DNA of 10,275 bases from Conidiobolus incongruus B7586 (lineage: Eukaryota; Entomophthoromycota; Entomophthoromycetes; Entomophthorales; Conidiobolaceae), in the NCBI GenBank assembly GCA_000697335.1, contig JNEM01007006.1:1-10275 (forward strand), in the 5' to 3' direction. The notes below the pieces were generated by a model, which saw nothing but the letters and a program-made list of their open reading frames with translations, had not been told where the DNA came from and did not search any database. The translations under genes and the position numbers were made by a program. Shown one piece after another: positions 7,535 through 10,275 of the stretch; within the stretch, counting starts at the first letter, position 1; every line of letters starts with the position of its first letter.

Positions 7535-8532
7535 AAGATCAATTGTTAAGTAATTTGGACCAGTTTCCAGTTGCAGAATGAAACTTCAATTAATAAAAAT
7601 TATCATCACTAAACAAAAGCATTCACAAATGGATAATTGTATAGGTCTAAGATGGGTGGTTACTAAGTATATATGGAGATAGCAACACAAATGAAACTCA
7701 AAATTAATAAAGAGTAGTCAAACTGATTTTCAAATTGTGATAAGTCCTAACAGACTGTACTTTAATATTGTGTTATAACTACCTTGGATACATTGTTTAC
7801 AAAGTCTGCTTAGATTTGGTTCCTTTACCATACGATTAGCTCAATATCAAAATTAATCAGGTCTTGATCTAATCTCGAAATCACATCAACCGCATAAAGT
7901 AACTCAATAAATATTTTAATTGTGTCAATTTTTATAAATATTGTCTATAAAAATATATATAACCAGAATTAATATTTGAGTTAAAAACAGTTTCAAATTT
8001 ATACATATTAAAGATATTAGCAAGAAACTAGTATAAAGTGAAATCGCAAACTATGCAGAATTATCGAAATCTATATCTTTGTCATAATTTTAGTCTATAG
8101 TATCTTACAATGACAACTTGACCATTAGTTTATCGGTCTAATAAGGACAAACAATTAATCCATAAAACTGATCTTTTTTATTCTTTCCATATACCTATTT
8201 TTATCCATTTTAATATCATTTCATTTCTTAACGATTAAACAGAAAATAATAATATATTTCCAACTGATTATATATTTCTAAACAATAAATTAACTAAATA
8301 TATAGCTACTTTAATTTTATATATTCAAATTTTTACATACCAAATTCATTAAAATAAAAAAATTGATATCAATACTGATAAACTATTGAATAATTGAATT
8401 TGTGATAAGAAAATCATCCAAATTTAATAAATCACATATAATTCAATATTCAAACTAACATAATATTTACTAGCATCATAATGCCCAATGGTTTGACAAT
8501 TTAGTTAAAAACAGGAGTGATGAAGAAGCATA
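7535..8532. other. Spacer of mixed composition, no gene called
   Basis: Bases to about 7910 are somewhat less AT-rich than the rest and could be further decayed coding DNA, but no frame holds a recognisable motif. From about 7910 on, the sequence is ordinary AT-rich spacer. No repeat, RNA gene or promoter could be supported. Confidence 0.55.
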
Positions 8533-8721
8533 ATGAAATCTAAACTCAAAAACAGTTTATCAGATATATATTCAGTAAATCCTGAAATGCTCAATAATCT
8601 TATTTTCAGAATCTCTAATAGCACAATATATCGATATAAATCTGTCAAAGAAAATAAAACAGCATTTAAAATACCTACAAGAAAAAATCAATTCCCGTTT
8701 CAATATGAATTGTTCAATTAG
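8533..8721 (+). CDS. Doubtful hypothetical ORF, 62 residues
   Basis: A true ATG at 8533 opens 62 codons to TAG 8719-8721. The product is basic, with no signal peptide or membrane span, and I do not recognise it. Residues 14-40 (including ISNSTIYRYK) loosely resemble the second and third helices of a helix-turn-helix. The same frame continues for 16 codons past the stop (PTIQIFIDTLAAMGMY) before the next stop, so the ORF could be a piece of a longer, decayed gene such as an old DNA-binding or transposase domain. Lys/Asn/Ile-rich content is also what random AT-rich sequence yields. No near AATAAA follows, and there is no neighbour to suggest a role. Confidence 0.2.
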   Translation: MKSKLKNSLSDIYSVNPEMLNNLIFRISNSTIYRYKSVKENKTAFKIPTRKNQFPFQYELFN

Positions 8722-9290
8722 CCAACAATTCAAATTTTTATTGATACACTTGCAGCGATGGGAATGTATTAACGGATATCGATTGATTTTCGATCAATTA
8801 TTATTATAAAGATGTGTAAAAATATAACAAAATAACTATTTCTGCAATTGGACAAAGCTATTTTCAAAATACAATAAATTCTCCATGAATCTTAGGACAG
8901 CTAACACTCAAATAATTAGTGATTGACATTCTTAACCAATTAAATCCTATAAAGTTAAAAGAACTTGCTAAGGTCATGATTGGGCAAGTTAATTTGATGA
9001 TATTCAAAAAATAATAAATATGCTTAATCCATTATTGTTTCGTCAATATAATAATAATTCATTATTTGCCAATTCTGTCATATTGAATATAACTTAATCA
9101 CTACAACATTAGCAATATTTGTTTATTTAGAATATATAATGTGAAATAATTTAAATTATTATTCAAAAATTAACTTATCCAGCCAATGTTATAACAATTT
9201 ATTAATTTACAATGTGTTTTAATTTATAATGTTTTGTAAATAAATATGGTTGTTAGAAAAGTACTAGTAATACAATTTAGTAAATTATTT
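8722..9290. other. AT-rich spacer, no gene seen
   Basis: No frame, motif or RNA gene is supported. A small inverted repeat, ATTGAT at 8782-8787 and ATCAAT at 8793-8798, could form a six-pair hairpin, which is unremarkable in AT-rich DNA. Confidence 0.65.
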
Positions 9291-9342
9291 ATTAATCCTG
9301 CATTTTAATGTATTGGGACTGTATGTCTTGAAGCTTACTTAC

Positions 9343-9420
9343 TGTTGAGCCAATGTAGCAGAATATCCAGAAAAAATAGAACCTCCTTTCTCTCCATATC
9401 ACTCCTGGATTTTAATAATT
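9343..9420 (-). pseudogene. Possible relic exon with a 5' splice-site match
   Basis: Within a locally less AT-rich patch (about 9290-9440), the minus strand carries a short open piece reading YGEKGGSIFSGYSATLAQQ. It runs directly into GTAAGTAAG, whose GT begins at 9342, a close match to the consensus donor site. The piece is about 60 bases, is preceded by an in-frame stop, and has no start codon or partner exon that I can find. I do not recognise a family. It may be a leftover of a dead gene or a chance combination. Confidence 0.15.
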
Positions 9421-9440
9421 CATTTAGTGAGTGACATAGG

Positions 9441-10275
9441 ATTTGGATAAATTTTTATAAAAGGAACTAAAGAATATCATTTGATTATGGACCAAAAAAT
9501 GCATTATAAATGGGAGTTAATATGCACTTAACTATTAAATCGAGAAAGATGGGTATTTTAAAATACAAAATTAATCCAAATTTATTAATCAAGCTCTTTT
9601 CTTTGATAAATTCAAAACTGGCAAAAGAATTTTAATTTAACCTGACATAGAGTTAGTTTCTAATTATAAAATTTATTTAAAATTCAATTAACTACATTTA
9701 ATCTTGATTTAAATGTTTTTAAATATATAATATTATATATGGTTATAATGAATATTAAATAAAAATACTATATAATAATTAAAAAATATATATTTTAACC
9801 AAATAAAAGAAAATAAAAAAAATTATCATTTGAATAATAAATATCCTCCTCTTTATTCAATAATAGAATTTCAAACTATTAATAATATTTTAACCATTGA
9901 AAATCATTTTTAAAATCCTTAGTTAGAATTATATTTATAGTTATAATAATATGAATAAAATAATTTATAATTAATATTTTTTATTAGATGATTAAATTAA
10001 ATTTTAGTAAATTAAAAAATATTTTATTATATTATATTAAATATACTCATGGTATTTTATAAAATAAATTCAATTTAATTAATATGATATATTTTATTTT
10101 ATAAATAATGGTATTATAATTTATTGTTTAATGATATCATTGAAAATTTATATAAGAAATTTGATTTATCTAAAAAGATACTTTAGTTTATAAATATAGA
10201 TTATAAAGTTCAAATTAATTTTTTTTTATATTTTAAATTATTCTAATTCCAATCAATTTATAATATATTATAAAA
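9441..10275. other. AT-rich terminal spacer, no gene seen
   Basis: Composition is at its most AT-rich towards the end, with stops in all frames and only short homopolymer and TTATA-type runs (for example 10027-10038). Nothing functional could be supported up to the window edge. Confidence 0.7.

Noticed and set aside
7610-7760. Faint likeness to the reverse transcriptase of a Ty1/copia-type LTR element
   Set aside because: Only a few residues agree by eye, there are no recognisable end repeats and no other element parts nearby, so no fossil element is called.

Overview
The window looks like nuclear DNA from an AT-rich fungus. The coding stretches have ordinary composition and the spacers are extremely AT-rich. 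A fungal-style GPI-anchor enzyme, short convergent spacing at the left end, intron-free reading frames and a secreted trypsin-family protein fit an early-diverging fungus of the Entomophthorales type (Conidiobolus and relatives, known for very AT-rich genomes and expanded trypsin families). That placement is inference; no ribosomal or other diagnostic marker is present. There is no CRISPR array, tRNA, rRNA or convincing mobile element.

Layout. Bases 2-481 (+) are the C-terminal end of a GPI ethanolamine phosphate transferase 3 (Gpi13/PIG-O type) gene that begins outside the window. It converges across about 645 bp of AT-rich spacer on a minus-strand gene (2338-1127). That gene encodes a 403-residue, Ser/Pro-rich, apparently tail-anchored membrane protein of no recognised family. 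Just upstream lies a base-composition island (about 2490-2775) that carries a 58-codon plus-strand ORF and two short minus-strand ORFs. It is either a tiny divergent gene or the leader/promoter of the minus-strand gene.

A desert of about 3 kb follows (2775-5778), with only a pentanucleotide microsatellite and two very short coding-like islands. Bases 5779-6519 (+) encode a secreted chymotrypsin-fold (S1) protein. All three catalytic residues are replaced (His to Gly, Asp to Asn, Ser to Gln), while the activation site, Asp194 equivalent and all three core disulfides are kept, so it is a pseudoprotease.

The right third (6520-10275) has no convincing gene. It contains a degraded former gene at about 6850-7530, with a weak hint of a mitochondrial outer-membrane beta-barrel, a doubtful 62-codon ORF at 8533-8721, and a possible relic exon near 9343-9420. 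The rest is AT-rich.

The genes show no shared pathway. The likely locations are the ER membrane (Gpi13), an intracellular membrane (tail-anchored protein) and outside the cell (pseudoprotease).
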